Assembly (NCBI RefSeq): GCF_016464425.1
Contig: NZ_JADDKQ010000001.1
Location: 124,001-188,000 of the forward strand
Direction of reading: 5' to 3'
DNA: 64,000 bases
Source: Actinotalea solisilvae
GTDB lineage: Bacteria > Actinomycetota > Actinomycetes > Actinomycetales > Cellulomonadaceae
A program made the position numbers and the translations under genes. This document shows, piece by piece, positions 10,201-19,043 of the stretch; the first letter of the stretch is position 1, and every line of letters starts with the position of its first letter. A model generated the notes under the pieces. It was given only the letters and a program-made list of their open reading frames with translations. It made no database searches and had not been told where the DNA came from.

Positions 10201-12226
10201 GTCCCTCGCGCAGCGGTCGGCGGACGGGCTGGCGCCCGTCGCCCTGCCGCGCGGCGTCGACGAGCCAGTCCGGCTCGTCGTCCTCGCCCGGGAGCGCGGC
10301 GAGCACGCGGTCGCGCACCGCGGACAGCAGCCCGCCCCGGTCCCGGGCGCCGTAGACGGCGCGCAGGCGGTCGAGGTGCGCGCGGGCCGCCTCGTCGGCG
10401 AGCACGGGACGCCCGCCCGGTCCGCGCGCCGGGCGGTCGGCGCGCACGGACGCCCCGCCGAGGTCCACGCCGACCATCCGGAACGCGTACGAGCGCCCGT
10501 AGCGCAGCGCCGGGAGGGTGCCGGGCTCGACGCGCGTGCGCACGTGCACACCGGTGGCCGGCTCGTCGGGCGGGGCGTCGAGCACGTGCTCCTCGCCGTC
10601 CTCGTGCACGACGACGCGACCGGGCCGAGGCGCGGACAGGCTCCAGCCGTCCCAGCCGGCGACGACCTCGTGGAGGTGGTACGGGTGCGCGGCGTCGCCC
10701 GGCACGCGGTGGAGGCCCGACTGCTGGAGGAAGCCGGCGTCCGGGGCGTCGCCCAGGACGGTCACGGCGGGCGTGCCGTCGCCTGGGTCGGCGGTGACGT
10801 CGACGCGGCGCCGGTGCAGGCTGTGCCAGGCGCGGGTGGCGTCGTCCCACACCTCGAGCCGGACCCCGCGCACGAGGTCGTCGTAGTCGAGCTCGGGCCC
10901 GAGGACGCCCGGGCCGTCGTCGGGCGTCGTGAGGCTCTCGGCGCGCTCGAGCCGCGCGCGCGTCGCGGCGACCCGGTCGGCGCGCGCGATCGCGAAGCCG
11001 GTCGACCGCAGGGAGCCGGGGGCGGACGTCGCCGGGTCGCCGTTGACCTCCGTCGCGACGGCGCGCGGGAGGTCGCGCAGGTGCTGCTCGAGCTTGAGCC
11101 CCGCGGCGTCGGGGTCGACGTCGAGGACGACGTAGGCCTCGTCGCCGAGCGGCAGGGCGCCCGCGACCCACGCGGACGACGACCGGGCCCGGAAGACGTC
11201 GCCGTCGACGACGACGCGCGTGCGGGGCGGCGCGAGCATCGTCACCTCCGCGCCCTCGGGCGGCACGAAGCGCACGGCGACCCAGGTCACGCCGTCGAGC
11301 ACGGCGACGTCGGCGAGGCGCAGGTCGACCGCGAGGCCCAGCCGGCGCAGGAGGGACGGCGTCGAGCCGAACGAGGCGAGGCGGGCGTGGACGTCGGGCA
11401 CGGGCGGCGCCGGGCGCGGTGGCGCGGCGTCCGCGAGCGGCTCCCGGCGGTACGGCGTCGCGGCCTCGGGCCGCTGGTAGTAGCGGCGCGTGGCGTGCGC
11501 GTCGAGGAGCACCTGGAGGTGGGGGTCGTCGGTGACGCCGCCCGCGGCCAGCATGTCGTCGAGCATCGCGGTGACGCGCGCGTCGCCCTCGGCGTCGTCG
11601 AGCAGCACCTCGACGGCCGACGGCGTCGTGAGGTCCTCGCGGGGGTAGGTCCGGTCCCTGCCGCCGAACGCCCCGAGCGTGGCCTGCGCCTCGGCGAGGC
11701 GCCGCGCCGCGAGCCGGGTCGAGCGGCCCGCGCGCTCGCGCGCCAGGACGAGCAGCTCGCGCAGCGCGCGGTGCGTCTCGGCGAGGTGCTGCAGCGTCCC
11801 GTCGAGCACCGGGCTGCCGACGACGCCCGGACGCGCGGTCGGCGCCGCGGTGAGCGACATGAGGTGCAGGTCGACGGCCTCGTCGCTGAGCCGGTGCGCC
11901 GGCAGGCTCCGCACGGTCGCCTCCGAGAGCACGGGCGCCGGGTAGCCGACCACCGGCGTGCCGGGGGGCACCGCCGCGCGCCACACGGCCGCGTCCGCGC
12001 CGGGCAGCACCTCGAGCGGCACCGCGGCGCCCCCGGCCGAGGTGACGAGCTCGAACCGGCCCGCCGCGAGCACGGCGCCCCAGTCGGCCGCCGCCGCGAA
12101 GTCCGCGACGGTCGCGTCGGGGCCGGTGGGGACGAGCTTGTGCGTGACGAAGGCGGTGAGGTGGTGGTCGGCGTCGGCCGCGCGCGACCACGGCAGGGCG
12201 GTGACCAGGACGGACGTGGTGGTCAT
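7283..12226 (-). CDS. Giant uncharacterised protein B (1647 aa)
   Basis: I recognise no domain. Start MTTTSVLVTALPWSR at 12226 follows GGAGG, 12 bp after the stop of the upstream giant gene, so the two form an operon. There is no signal peptide or membrane helix. The sequence is rich in Arg, Ala, Val, Asp and Pro with many predicted short beta strands. A helical stretch lies near residues 135-215 and a Gly/Ala/Thr-rich linker near 710-760. Runs such as RVWLRRPWYSSGDGELLGIV suggest beta-sandwich parts. No nucleotide-binding or catalytic motif is visible. A structural, binding or toxin-like role is possible but not shown. Confidence 0.75.
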   Translation of the reverse strand: MTTTSVLVTALPWSRAADADHHLTAFVTHKLVPTGPDATVADFAAAADWGAVLAAGRFELVTSAGGAAVPLEVLPGADAAVWRAAVPPGTPVVGYPAPVLSEATVRSLPAHRLSDEAVDLHLMSLTAAPTARPGVVGSPVLDGTLQHLAETHRALRELLVLARERAGRSTRLAARRLAEAQATLGAFGGRDRTYPREDLTTPSAVEVLLDDAEGDARVTAMLDDMLAAGGVTDDPHLQVLLDAHATRRYYQRPEAATPYRREPLADAAPPRPAPPVPDVHARLASFGSTPSLLRRLGLAVDLRLADVAVLDGVTWVAVRFVPPEGAEVTMLAPPRTRVVVDGDVFRARSSSAWVAGALPLGDEAYVVLDVDPDAAGLKLEQHLRDLPRAVATEVNGDPATSAPGSLRSTGFAIARADRVAATRARLERAESLTTPDDGPGVLGPELDYDDLVRGVRLEVWDDATRAWHSLHRRRVDVTADPGDGTPAVTVLGDAPDAGFLQQSGLHRVPGDAAHPYHLHEVVAGWDGWSLSAPRPGRVVVHEDGEEHVLDAPPDEPATGVHVRTRVEPGTLPALRYGRSYAFRMVGVDLGGASVRADRPARGPGGRPVLADEAARAHLDRLRAVYGARDRGGLLSAVRDRVLAALPGEDDEPDWLVDAARQGDGRQPVRRPLREGLGRPGWVGRPGRAGRTDAAAGPADRVRAWVPAVARTGDLEIDLAVAERLERTARARLRAGTGATSAPTGGAGAPMAGPQVDAAFRDVARATRRLAAQAPTWRVRPQLQVDAGTFAEVAGWPDGPGGVPEPEVARRPTVTVPRPYLRWEPVLPPSLVARTALGTGEQLSRLVVRTGLAPTSPDAGATSERHVVPPKATQLECETAGLFDRAMGSTDPAEQRAAYAVALRERGTLLDRFVPDLDAPGEVVEQPGIALHARPGADPAALVTLDQIAAHRDTPLGEGQYVAHDVDQLTLPYLADPFAAGVALVFYEAGAPHVLPEPRVLQTVVLPFEGEWPRVRPFRLVLEPAVAAAPGEEAALGARLDGTAIRVSLPAGEQVRLAMSSSVRRADLDKLGLWRSHLASTVDPDGDGSATPEDVVAAAVLLRAAESGWTWWLTPSVDVRLVHAVPAPVRAPEILALRVAMRPPGLTVAQLAGVVDVHGSSTDRLTVRASWTEEVDDVAAPGPVTVRRDDVVVSSAVAERERFGLLTLIDFLPFGPTADALALSEGGLGMHRALQTFPDTHHRRVTYTPSGSTRFRELFTAEDLPADDDPVLAGAPVELVVPSAARPAAPDLVDAVPLLRWEESTEPDQPFGLRRTRRSGVRVWLRRPWYSSGDGELLGIVLGTTGAEPERTISLWGRDPVYLGAPTGSALTPPLVELGHLVLEAAGGAVVDRAARPVLPAATVPLVDLPAGEGGPATGRVLAYRPEYHPGRGQWFVDVALDDGPALWPFVRLAVARYQPDSISGCSLSPVGLTSWVQPLPTRTATVNRPDDDRVRVTVSGAVAFLRVPRRDGGDATVPVELDADTPTGGTALVDQVLARSRTVHATVQVLPDGASDLEWRTVSSRRLPVVGVGPSGSYRVTWSGELALPHPGAREAAIDLRTPGDQPRWRVLVEERELLDADPVDEPNLTGTPTRTSRVVYADAIPL

Positions 12227-12238
12227 GTCTCCTCCGGC

Positions 12239-15200
12239 TCAGGCGGCGGTGAACGCCGCGCAGTACGCGGACCAGTCCGCGTTCGCGCCGTCCAGGGGCG
12301 GGTAGATGTCCTCGAGCACCGGGTCGCCCTTCGACCCGGCGAGGCGCCGCTCGCACGAGACCTCGACGGACGCGGAGAAGAACAGGACCTCGACCTCGAC
12401 GACGATCGACGCGCGGCCGACGAGCTTGCCGGTGTCGAAGTCGTACTCGAGCGACAGCTCGAGGGTGATGGAGGCGGAGATGAGGCCGAGCACGTCGACC
12501 TCGCCGCGGATGCGGAAGTAGGCGGTGAGCGAGCCCGCGTCCCCCTCGAGGCGCAGGTACACCCCGACGGCGATCGAGACGGAGCCGGAGGCGACGCCCA
12601 GGTCGACGGACAGGCAGGCGGTCGCCTCGAGGCCCACCTCGAGCAGGACCAGGCCCTTGGGCGAGGCCCGGAGCGCGACCCAGCCGCCGCCGCCGATCAT
12701 CATCACCGTGAGGCGGAACGGCGAGTCCTTGGAGCAGAAGCCGAAGCCCACCGTCACCGCGTCGCCGAGGAACGGGATGCGCGCGTCGGCGGCGAGCGCG
12801 ATGTTCTCGATGCTGAAGACGCCCACCGAGACGTTCGGCAGGGCGAGGTCGAACCCCGCCGTCACGCCCTCGGGTGCGACGTCCACGTACGGCGGGTCGG
12901 CGAACCCGTCGAACGGGATCATCCGACGCAGGGTGTCGACGAACGCGAGCGGCCCGAGGAACTCCATGCCGCCGAAGACGACGTCGACCTCCGGCTTGCC
13001 GGCCGAGGTCACGCGGAAGCCGATCCGCTGGAACGCCACCGCCAGCAGCGGCTCCCCGGGCAGGAGCTGGAGCGCGAAGTCGGCGAGCTCGGCGGTGACG
13101 TCGACCGCGGGCGGGCTCGACGCGCTCGCCCGCACCTCGACGGCGAGGCGCAGGCCCCGCGGGTCCCGCGCGTCGAAGACGGGCGCACCCGCGGGCCAGC
13201 TCGTGATCTGCGGGCGCCACTCGAGGCGTGCGGTGACGGACGCGGACGGGCTGAGCAGGTCCTCGACGAACGACGCGAGGGCCTCGACCGTGTCCGCGGC
13301 GCGCGCGAGCGTCGCGAGCGCGCGTGCCGGGCGCTCGAGCTCGGCCCGGACCGCCGCCGGCAGCTGGGGTGCGCCGAGCACGGCGAGCAGCGCGTCGACG
13401 CGGTCCGCGACGTCGCCGAGGGCGTCGACGACGGCCTGCACCGCGGCGACCGGGTCGGCCGCGCCGGGGAGGTCGCCGAGCACGTCGAGCACCGCGTCGA
13501 GGCTCGTCAGCAGCGGGCCGGTCGCGGCCTCGACCTGGGCGCGCGCAGCCTCGATGCCCGCGCGCGCGCCGTCGTGCGCGGCCTTCGCCGCGTCCGCCGC
13601 GAGCCGCGGGCCGACGTCGGCCGCCGCCGCGCGCAGGCGGTCGGCCTCGCTGACGATGCTGCTCACCACGTCGAGCGCCTCGGTGACGAACGCCGGGGCG
13701 TCGTCGAGGCCGACGCCCAGCGCGTCGAGCAGGTCGAGCAGCGAGAACAGCCCGAAGAGCTTCGGCAGCGCGCCCTCGAGGAAGCGCTCGGGCGAGAAAC
13801 GCCCCTGCGCCAGGCCAGAGTCCGGTCCCGTGCCGTCCTCGCCGACGGCGCCCAGGCTCCGGGACAGCGCCCGGACCATGAGGTTGGGGCTGAGGAACCC
13901 GCCCGACCGGTCGGAGCCGCCGCTGAAGTCCACCGCGGGCGCCGCGCCGGCCACCGCGAGGAAGACCTGGCCCGGGTTCGCGGCGCCGAAGCCCGACGCG
14001 TCGGCGGCGAGGAACGGCGCCGCGTAGGCGAACGGCACGACGGCGGAGTGCGGCGCGAGGTGTCGCATCGACGGTACGACGCCGTCCGCGCGCTGGAGGA
14101 ACGGGCGCGACGTCGCCGCGACGGGGTCGACCACGCCGCCGAAACGCAGCGTCGCGACCTCCACCTCGGTGTCACCGGCCGTGGCCGGGCGCGCCATCGC
14201 CACCGTCTGCCCGCTCGCGGCGATCGCGCGGACCGGGGCGTAGGCGGCGTCGGCCAGGGCGGTGACGTCCTGGCCGAGGGTGCCCGCGAGGTCGACGGCA
14301 TCCACGGAGACGAACACCAGCGCCGCGGGGACGGTCACCGTGGCGCCCGCCTGGTCCACGCTCACGAGCGTGAACCGGTAGGGCACGCCGTCGATCGAGG
14401 GCACGAAGGGCTTCGTGAGGTCCGGCATCGAGTCGAGGTTCGGCGTCACGAGGGGCTCGACGGTCACGCGGCCGAACGGGGTGTCGTGGCCGCCGTAGGT
14501 CCGGGTCGGCTCGCGCACGATGATGAACTCGCGCCGCCACAGGTACGCGACCCCCTGGGCACGGTCGACCACGCGCCGCTCGGTCACCGTGACCCAGACC
14601 GCGCGGTGGCCGAACGGGTAGAGGAACCCGGGCTGGGTGATGCGCACGTACTGGTCGCGGCCCATGACGGCCTGGTGCCGGTAGGACTCGAGCAGCGGGA
14701 CGAGCGCCGGGTCGGGCGACGGGCGTGTGTCCTCGAGCTCCCACGCCGCCCGCCAGTCGACCCACGCGCCGAGGCTCGACAGCGCGAGCTGCCGCACCTC
14801 GAGCGGCTGGGGCGGCCCCGGCATCCGCGTGTCCGACGTCTGCCGGACGATCGAGCGCCGCTGGGGCGGCAGGATCGACTGGGGGTTCAGCGGCGCGGGG
14901 TCCGCCGTGGCGGTCGCGTCGGGTGCGTCCAGGTCGCGGCTCCACACGGCGCGCACGACGCGCTGCTCGTCGTCGGTGTCGTCGTGACCGGCGAAGGCGC
15001 CGTCCGCGTCGGTCCGCCGCACGGTGAGCCGGGTGCGCCAGAGCTCCGCGCGCTGGGGGTCGTCCGGGGCTACGACGGGGTCGGCGTCGTGCCGGAACGC
15101 GCCGAGCGGGCTCGGAGACACGGTCACGCGGTACGGGACCTCGATCGCCGTCTCCGTCGCGGTGGGCGGACGGGGGCCGCGCGGGCGCAGGGGCGGCAGG

Positions 15201-15988
15201 CGGAAGCGGTCGGGCCCGCCGGGCACGAGCGTGCCGAGGATCCGCCGACGGTGCTCGGGGAGGCTCGCTTCGGCGCCTGCGGGTCCGGCGGGTCCGGCGG
15301 CCGCCCCTACCCCGGTCGCTCCCGCGCCGGCCAGTCCGACGGCGCCCGCGTGGCCGCGGACCAGGCGGGCCGCGTTCGCGTGCAGCAGGACCCGCGCCGC
15401 GACGTCGTGCAGCGCGGTCGACGCGACGGCAGCCGGGCGGCCCTCGCCGAGCACGAGGTCGGCGAGGCTGGCGTCGTCGGCGCCCTCGGCGAGCCGGTGC
15501 CAGCCGGGGACGAGCACGTCGTCGAGCCACCCGGGCCGCGGCCGCCCGCCGCCCGGTGCCACCGCCGGGGTCGCGTGCGGCGCGACGCGCAGCGCGAGGG
15601 TCGGGAGCACCGCGAGCACGTCGGCGAGCGTGAAAGGGACGCGGGCGCCGTCGGCCAGCGCGAACACGACGCGCGTCGGTGCCGCGGCGCGGTGCGCCGA
15701 CACGGCGCCGGGGGTGCCACCCCGAGGCCACGCCCGCTCCCCGAGGTGCTGCGGCGGCAGGTGCAGGACGAGCGACGCGTCGGGTCCGGCCACGAGCACG
15801 GCGCCGGCACCGTCCCGCTCCAGCGTGCAGCCCGGGGCGGTGAGCCGGGCGTCGAGCAGGTCGAGGGGCCGCAGCAGCCGCACGTCGAGCGGCCGGTCCT
15901 CCTCGTCGGGCCGGTCGGGGCGGTCCGGTCGGTCGGGGTCGGGGCGACCCGGCGTCTCCTCGTCCGGGCGGCGGGGTGGTCCGGGCAT
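12239..15988 (-). CDS. Giant uncharacterised protein A (1249 aa)
   Basis: First gene of the giant operon, with ATG at 15988 after GGAGGTGCG. The N-terminal 35 residues are a low-complexity Pro/Asp/Arg stretch with repeated RPD units. Residues about 40-700 are mixed, with no known motif. Residues about 730-900 are a long Ala/Leu/Asp helical region resembling a coiled or bundled stalk. The last 330 residues are strikingly strand-like, with alternating hydrophobic patterns (SVSIAVGVYLRLEG, SASITLELSLEYDF, ASIVVEVEVLFFSASVEVSC). No signal peptide is seen. Neither family nor function is known. Its promoter region is shared with the divergent LuxR gene. Confidence 0.75.
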   Translation of the reverse strand: MPGPPRRPDEETPGRPDPDRPDRPDRPDEEDRPLDVRLLRPLDLLDARLTAPGCTLERDGAGAVLVAGPDASLVLHLPPQHLGERAWPRGGTPGAVSAHRAAAPTRVVFALADGARVPFTLADVLAVLPTLALRVAPHATPAVAPGGGRPRPGWLDDVLVPGWHRLAEGADDASLADLVLGEGRPAAVASTALHDVAARVLLHANAARLVRGHAGAVGLAGAGATGVGAAAGPAGPAGAEASLPEHRRRILGTLVPGGPDRFRLPPLRPRGPRPPTATETAIEVPYRVTVSPSPLGAFRHDADPVVAPDDPQRAELWRTRLTVRRTDADGAFAGHDDTDDEQRVVRAVWSRDLDAPDATATADPAPLNPQSILPPQRRSIVRQTSDTRMPGPPQPLEVRQLALSSLGAWVDWRAAWELEDTRPSPDPALVPLLESYRHQAVMGRDQYVRITQPGFLYPFGHRAVWVTVTERRVVDRAQGVAYLWRREFIIVREPTRTYGGHDTPFGRVTVEPLVTPNLDSMPDLTKPFVPSIDGVPYRFTLVSVDQAGATVTVPAALVFVSVDAVDLAGTLGQDVTALADAAYAPVRAIAASGQTVAMARPATAGDTEVEVATLRFGGVVDPVAATSRPFLQRADGVVPSMRHLAPHSAVVPFAYAAPFLAADASGFGAANPGQVFLAVAGAAPAVDFSGGSDRSGGFLSPNLMVRALSRSLGAVGEDGTGPDSGLAQGRFSPERFLEGALPKLFGLFSLLDLLDALGVGLDDAPAFVTEALDVVSSIVSEADRLRAAAADVGPRLAADAAKAAHDGARAGIEAARAQVEAATGPLLTSLDAVLDVLGDLPGAADPVAAVQAVVDALGDVADRVDALLAVLGAPQLPAAVRAELERPARALATLARAADTVEALASFVEDLLSPSASVTARLEWRPQITSWPAGAPVFDARDPRGLRLAVEVRASASSPPAVDVTAELADFALQLLPGEPLLAVAFQRIGFRVTSAGKPEVDVVFGGMEFLGPLAFVDTLRRMIPFDGFADPPYVDVAPEGVTAGFDLALPNVSVGVFSIENIALAADARIPFLGDAVTVGFGFCSKDSPFRLTVMMIGGGGWVALRASPKGLVLLEVGLEATACLSVDLGVASGSVSIAVGVYLRLEGDAGSLTAYFRIRGEVDVLGLISASITLELSLEYDFDTGKLVGRASIVVEVEVLFFSASVEVSCERRLAGSKGDPVLEDIYPPLDGANADWSAYCAAFTAA

Positions 15989-16153
15989 CGCGCACCTCCG
16001 CTCGGCGAGCCCGGCGGCCGGTCCGGGGGCGCACCCGACGCTAGGAGCACGCGCACCCGGGGGCATCGGGGAAAACACCGGTCTCGGCAGGGTCTGGCCG
16101 CAGCGGTGCACGCAGGAGCACGATGGGTCCCGTCCGCTGGGAAGGGGGCACCC
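15989..16153. promoter_or_regulatory. Divergent intergenic region, giant operon / LuxR
   Basis: 165 bp separate the two divergent starts. Both flanks carry ribosome binding sites (GGAGGTGCG for the minus gene, GAAGGGGG for the plus gene). I see no clear -35/-10 pair or palindrome. The arrangement suggests the LuxR protein controls the giant operon. Confidence 0.4.
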
Positions 16154-16771
16154 GTGCGCGTCGCCGTGGTCGGGGCCGTACCCCTGGTGCGCCACGGGCT
16201 CGTCCTCCAGCTCGTCGCGCGGGGCGTCCACGTGCACACCGAGGCCGCGTCCCTCGACCACCTGCGCGCGACGCCGTCGGCCACGGCCGAGCGCGGCTCC
16301 CCCGTCCTCCTCCTGGTCGGCGTGCACGACGACCGTGTGCGCACGCTCGAGGGGATCCGGCTGGTGCTGGGCGACGGCTCACCGGTCCTCGCGCTGACGG
16401 ACGGCGGGGACTCCTGGCTCCGCCGCCGGGCGCCGGGCGGGCGCCGAGCGCCCGACGGCCTCGCGGTCACGGCGCTGGCCGGCGTGGGCGCCGACGAGGT
16501 GGTCGCGTGGCTGGGCGCCGCGGCGGCCTCGGGCCGCCCGGCCCGCGGCCCCGCGCAGCGCCCCCGCCTCACCGCCGCCGAGCTCGACGTGCTCGAGCTG
16601 CTCGCCCAGGGGCTGTCGAACGCCGGGATCGCCCGGCGGCTCTCGCTCAGCCCCAAGACGGTCGAGTGCCACGTCACGAGCCTGTTCGCCAAGCTCGGCC
16701 TCGCGCACGAGGACCCCGGCCTCAACCGGCGCGTCTCGGCGGCCCTGCAGTGGGTCGCGCTCGTGAGCTGA
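16154..16771 (+). CDS. LuxR-family regulator with degenerate receiver
   Basis: A 205-aa DNA-binding regulator starting at GTG 16154. The C-terminal GerE/LuxR helix-turn-helix is clear: LTAAELDVLELLAQGLSNAGIA, then RRLSLSPKTVECHVTSLFAKLGL. The N-terminal 120 residues have the size and strand order of a response-regulator receiver (VRVAVVGAVPLVRHGLVLQL) but lack a convincing phospho-acceptor Asp and the Lys pocket. This suggests a pseudo-receiver controlled by ligand or protein contact, with no partner kinase nearby. It is divergent from the giant operon, its most likely target. Confidence 0.8.
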   Translation: MRVAVVGAVPLVRHGLVLQLVARGVHVHTEAASLDHLRATPSATAERGSPVLLLVGVHDDRVRTLEGIRLVLGDGSPVLALTDGGDSWLRRRAPGGRRAPDGLAVTALAGVGADEVVAWLGAAAASGRPARGPAQRPRLTAAELDVLELLAQGLSNAGIARRLSLSPKTVECHVTSLFAKLGLAHEDPGLNRRVSAALQWVALVS

Positions 16772-16821
16772 GCGCCCGGCCACGGGCCGCGCCCGCTGAC
16801 CCGTGCAGGTAGCGTCGCGGC

Positions 16822-17319
16822 ATGGCCCGTCCCGTCCCCGCCCCACCCGGACCCGGCCAGGAGTCGGTCTGGGACTACCCCCGGCCCCCGCGCGTCGAGC
16901 CCAGCGGCGCGGTGGTCGCCGTCGAGCTCGGCGGGCGCGTGGTCGCGACGACGGACCGCGCGCTGCGGGTCCTCGAGACGAGCCACCCGCCGACGTACTA
17001 CCTGCCCCGCGACGCGTTCGTGCCGGGAGCGCTGCGCGAGGCGGCCGGGGCGACGTGGTGCGAGTGGAAGGGCCACGCGAGCTACCTCGACGTCGTGGCG
17101 GGCGACCGCGTCGCGCCGTCGGCGGCGTGGACGTACCTCGCGCCCTCCCCGGGCTTCGAGGTGCTCGCCGGCGCGGTCGCCGTCATGCCAGGCCTCGTGG
17201 ACCGGTGCACGGTCGACGGCGAGGTGGTCGCGCCTCAGCCGGGGGGCTTCTACGGGGGCTGGATCACGTCGGCCGTGGTGGGCCCGTTCAAGGGCGGGCC
17301 GGGCACCGCGGGCTGGTGA
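16822..17319 (+). CDS. DUF427 domain protein
   Basis: A 165-aa cytoplasmic protein of the DUF427 family. Seen features are SVWDYPRPPRVEPS, the strand pair VVAVELGGRVVATTDRALRV, SHPPTYYLPRDAF and WCEWKGHASYLDV, then the C-terminal GGFYGGWITS followed by PFKGGPG. The compact fold is conserved widely in actinobacteria but its biochemistry is not settled. The ATG is 50 bp after the LuxR stop on the same strand; co-transcription is possible. Confidence 0.85.
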   Translation: MARPVPAPPGPGQESVWDYPRPPRVEPSGAVVAVELGGRVVATTDRALRVLETSHPPTYYLPRDAFVPGALREAAGATWCEWKGHASYLDVVAGDRVAPSAAWTYLAPSPGFEVLAGAVAVMPGLVDRCTVDGEVVAPQPGGFYGGWITSAVVGPFKGGPGTAGW

Positions 17320-17518
17320 CCCCACCCGCACGACCCTCGGCCCCGCCGCGCCCCGGTGCGCGCGCGACGCCGCAGGACGGCCGCGCGTGCCCGGGGGCCG
17401 TCGGAGCCGCCCCCGGGTGGGAGGCGCACACTGGAGGGCGGTGACCGACGGTCGCCGCCGTCCCGCACGGGACGGACCCACGGTGGACACCGCAGTTCGA
17501 CCGAAGGGTGGCATCCAG

Positions 17519-18829
17519 ATGGCACGGATCGACTCACGACGGCTCCTCACCACGGGCGGCACGGCCGTGCTCGCCGCGAGCCTCGCCGCGGGGGGCATGG
17601 CGCTCCACGGCGGCGGCGGCGGAGGTGACGGCGGTCACGGCCACGGCGGACGCACCGCCAAGAACGTCATCCTGCTCGTCGGCGACGGGCTGAGCATGGC
17701 GGCGCGGGACGCGACGCGGCTCGCGACGGTCGGCCAGGACGGCCAGCTCGCCATGGACCAGCTGCGCTACGCGGGCTGGGCCTACACCGACTCGGCCGAC
17801 CCCGAGGACGCCGTGACCGACTCGGCCGCCGGGGCCACGGCGTTCGCCGCGGGCGTGCGCACGTACAACGGCGCCGTCTCCGTCGACGTCGACGGCAACC
17901 CCGTCGAGACGCTGCTCGAGCGCGCGACCGCCCTGCGCAAGGCGACCGGGCTCGTGACGACGTCGCAGGTCACCGACGCCACCCCCGCCGCCTTCGGTGC
18001 GCACGTGGCCGACCGCGGGGAGCAGACCGAGATCGCCCGCCAGCTCATCGAGGAGACGCGTCCGGACGTCATCCTCGGCGGTGGCGAGGACTGGTGGTAC
18101 CCCGTCGGCGACGAGGGCGCCTACCCGGACGACCCGGCGGACGCGCGCCCGGAGGTGAGCAGGTCGACGATCGGCAACCTGGTCGAGCAGGCGGTCGCGT
18201 CCGGGTACGACTACGTGAGCACGGCCGAGGAGCTCGCGGCGACCGACGCCGACCGGATCCTCGGCCTCTTCGCGAACGAGGAGATGTTCGAGCAGGCGCC
18301 CGAGGGGCAGGGCGACGAGTACGACCCCGTCGTGCCGCTCGCCACGATGACCCAGAAGGCCCTCGACGTGCTCTCGACGGACCGGCACGGGTTCTTCCTC
18401 ATGGTCGAGGAGGAGGCCATCGACGAGATGGCCCACAGCAACAACGCGGCCCGCACGATCCAGGCCGGCCAGGCCCTCGACGCGACCGTCGCGCTCGTGC
18501 GCGAGTTCGCGGCGCAGCACCCGGGCACGCTGGTGGTCGTCGTGGGCGACCACGAGACCGGCGGTCTCGCGATCGAGAACGTCGACGACGCCGACGAGTC
18601 GGGCGACACCGCCAGCACCGACGCCGCCGTGCTGCAGAGCCTCGAGGACGGACCGTTCCCGATCGCCGGCTCGGACCTCGAGTTCACGGTCGACTGGACG
18701 ACGGGCGGCCACACCGGCGCCGCGACCCCGGTCACGGCCGAGGGCCCGCACGCCGACCGCCTCGCGCGCGCCCAGGACGCGACCGGCGTGCACGACGTCA
18801 TCCTCGACGCGATGCGCGGGCGTCGCTAG
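17519..18829 (+). CDS. Alkaline phosphatase, Tat-exported
   Basis: A secreted phosphomonoesterase of 436 aa that releases inorganic phosphate. The N-terminus MARIDSRRLLTTGG has a twin-arginine-like motif and an Ala-rich hydrophobic segment followed by a Gly/His-rich spacer. Catalytic elements are VGDG (metal Asp), TDSAAGATAFAAG with nucleophile Ser102, GDHETGG (metal ligands) and the C-terminal GGHTGA histidine. The ATG at 17519 starts the signal peptide. No obvious PHO-type box was found in the 200 bp upstream. A strong hairpin follows the stop by seven bases. Confidence 0.93.
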   Translation: MARIDSRRLLTTGGTAVLAASLAAGGMALHGGGGGGDGGHGHGGRTAKNVILLVGDGLSMAARDATRLATVGQDGQLAMDQLRYAGWAYTDSADPEDAVTDSAAGATAFAAGVRTYNGAVSVDVDGNPVETLLERATALRKATGLVTTSQVTDATPAAFGAHVADRGEQTEIARQLIEETRPDVILGGGEDWWYPVGDEGAYPDDPADARPEVSRSTIGNLVEQAVASGYDYVSTAEELAATDADRILGLFANEEMFEQAPEGQGDEYDPVVPLATMTQKALDVLSTDRHGFFLMVEEEAIDEMAHSNNAARTIQAGQALDATVALVREFAAQHPGTLVVVVGDHETGGLAIENVDDADESGDTASTDAAVLQSLEDGPFPIAGSDLEFTVDWTTGGHTGAATPVTAEGPHADRLARAQDATGVHDVILDAMRGRR

Positions 18830-18836
18830 CGGTTGC

Positions 18837-18869
18837 GGTGGGCCGGGAGCGCCCCCGACCCGGCCCACC
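18837..18869 (+). terminator. Terminator of the alkaline phosphatase gene
   Basis: A perfect 11-bp stem (18837-18847 with 18859-18869) with an 11-nt loop, starting just after the stop codon. Confidence 0.75.
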
Positions 18870-19043
18870 GGCGCCCGCCGCGACCCCCGTCCACGGCGAC
18901 CGCCGCTCTCCGGATGTGACGCGGCGCGGCTCGTGCCACTGTGGCCCCGAGGGGCACGCGACCGTGCGGCCACCCGAGGCGACGAGGCGTCGGGCGGGGC
19001 GGGCGGAGCGCCCCCGCACATCTTCGACGAAGGGGGCGAAGAC

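Noticed and set aside
7595..16771. A continuous plus-strand reading frame of 3058 codons across the giant genes
   Set aside because: It is a GC-rich shadow of the minus-strand giant genes, full of Arg/Gly/Pro/Asp with no family pattern. Only its last 206 codons (from GTG 16154) are a real gene, the LuxR regulator.
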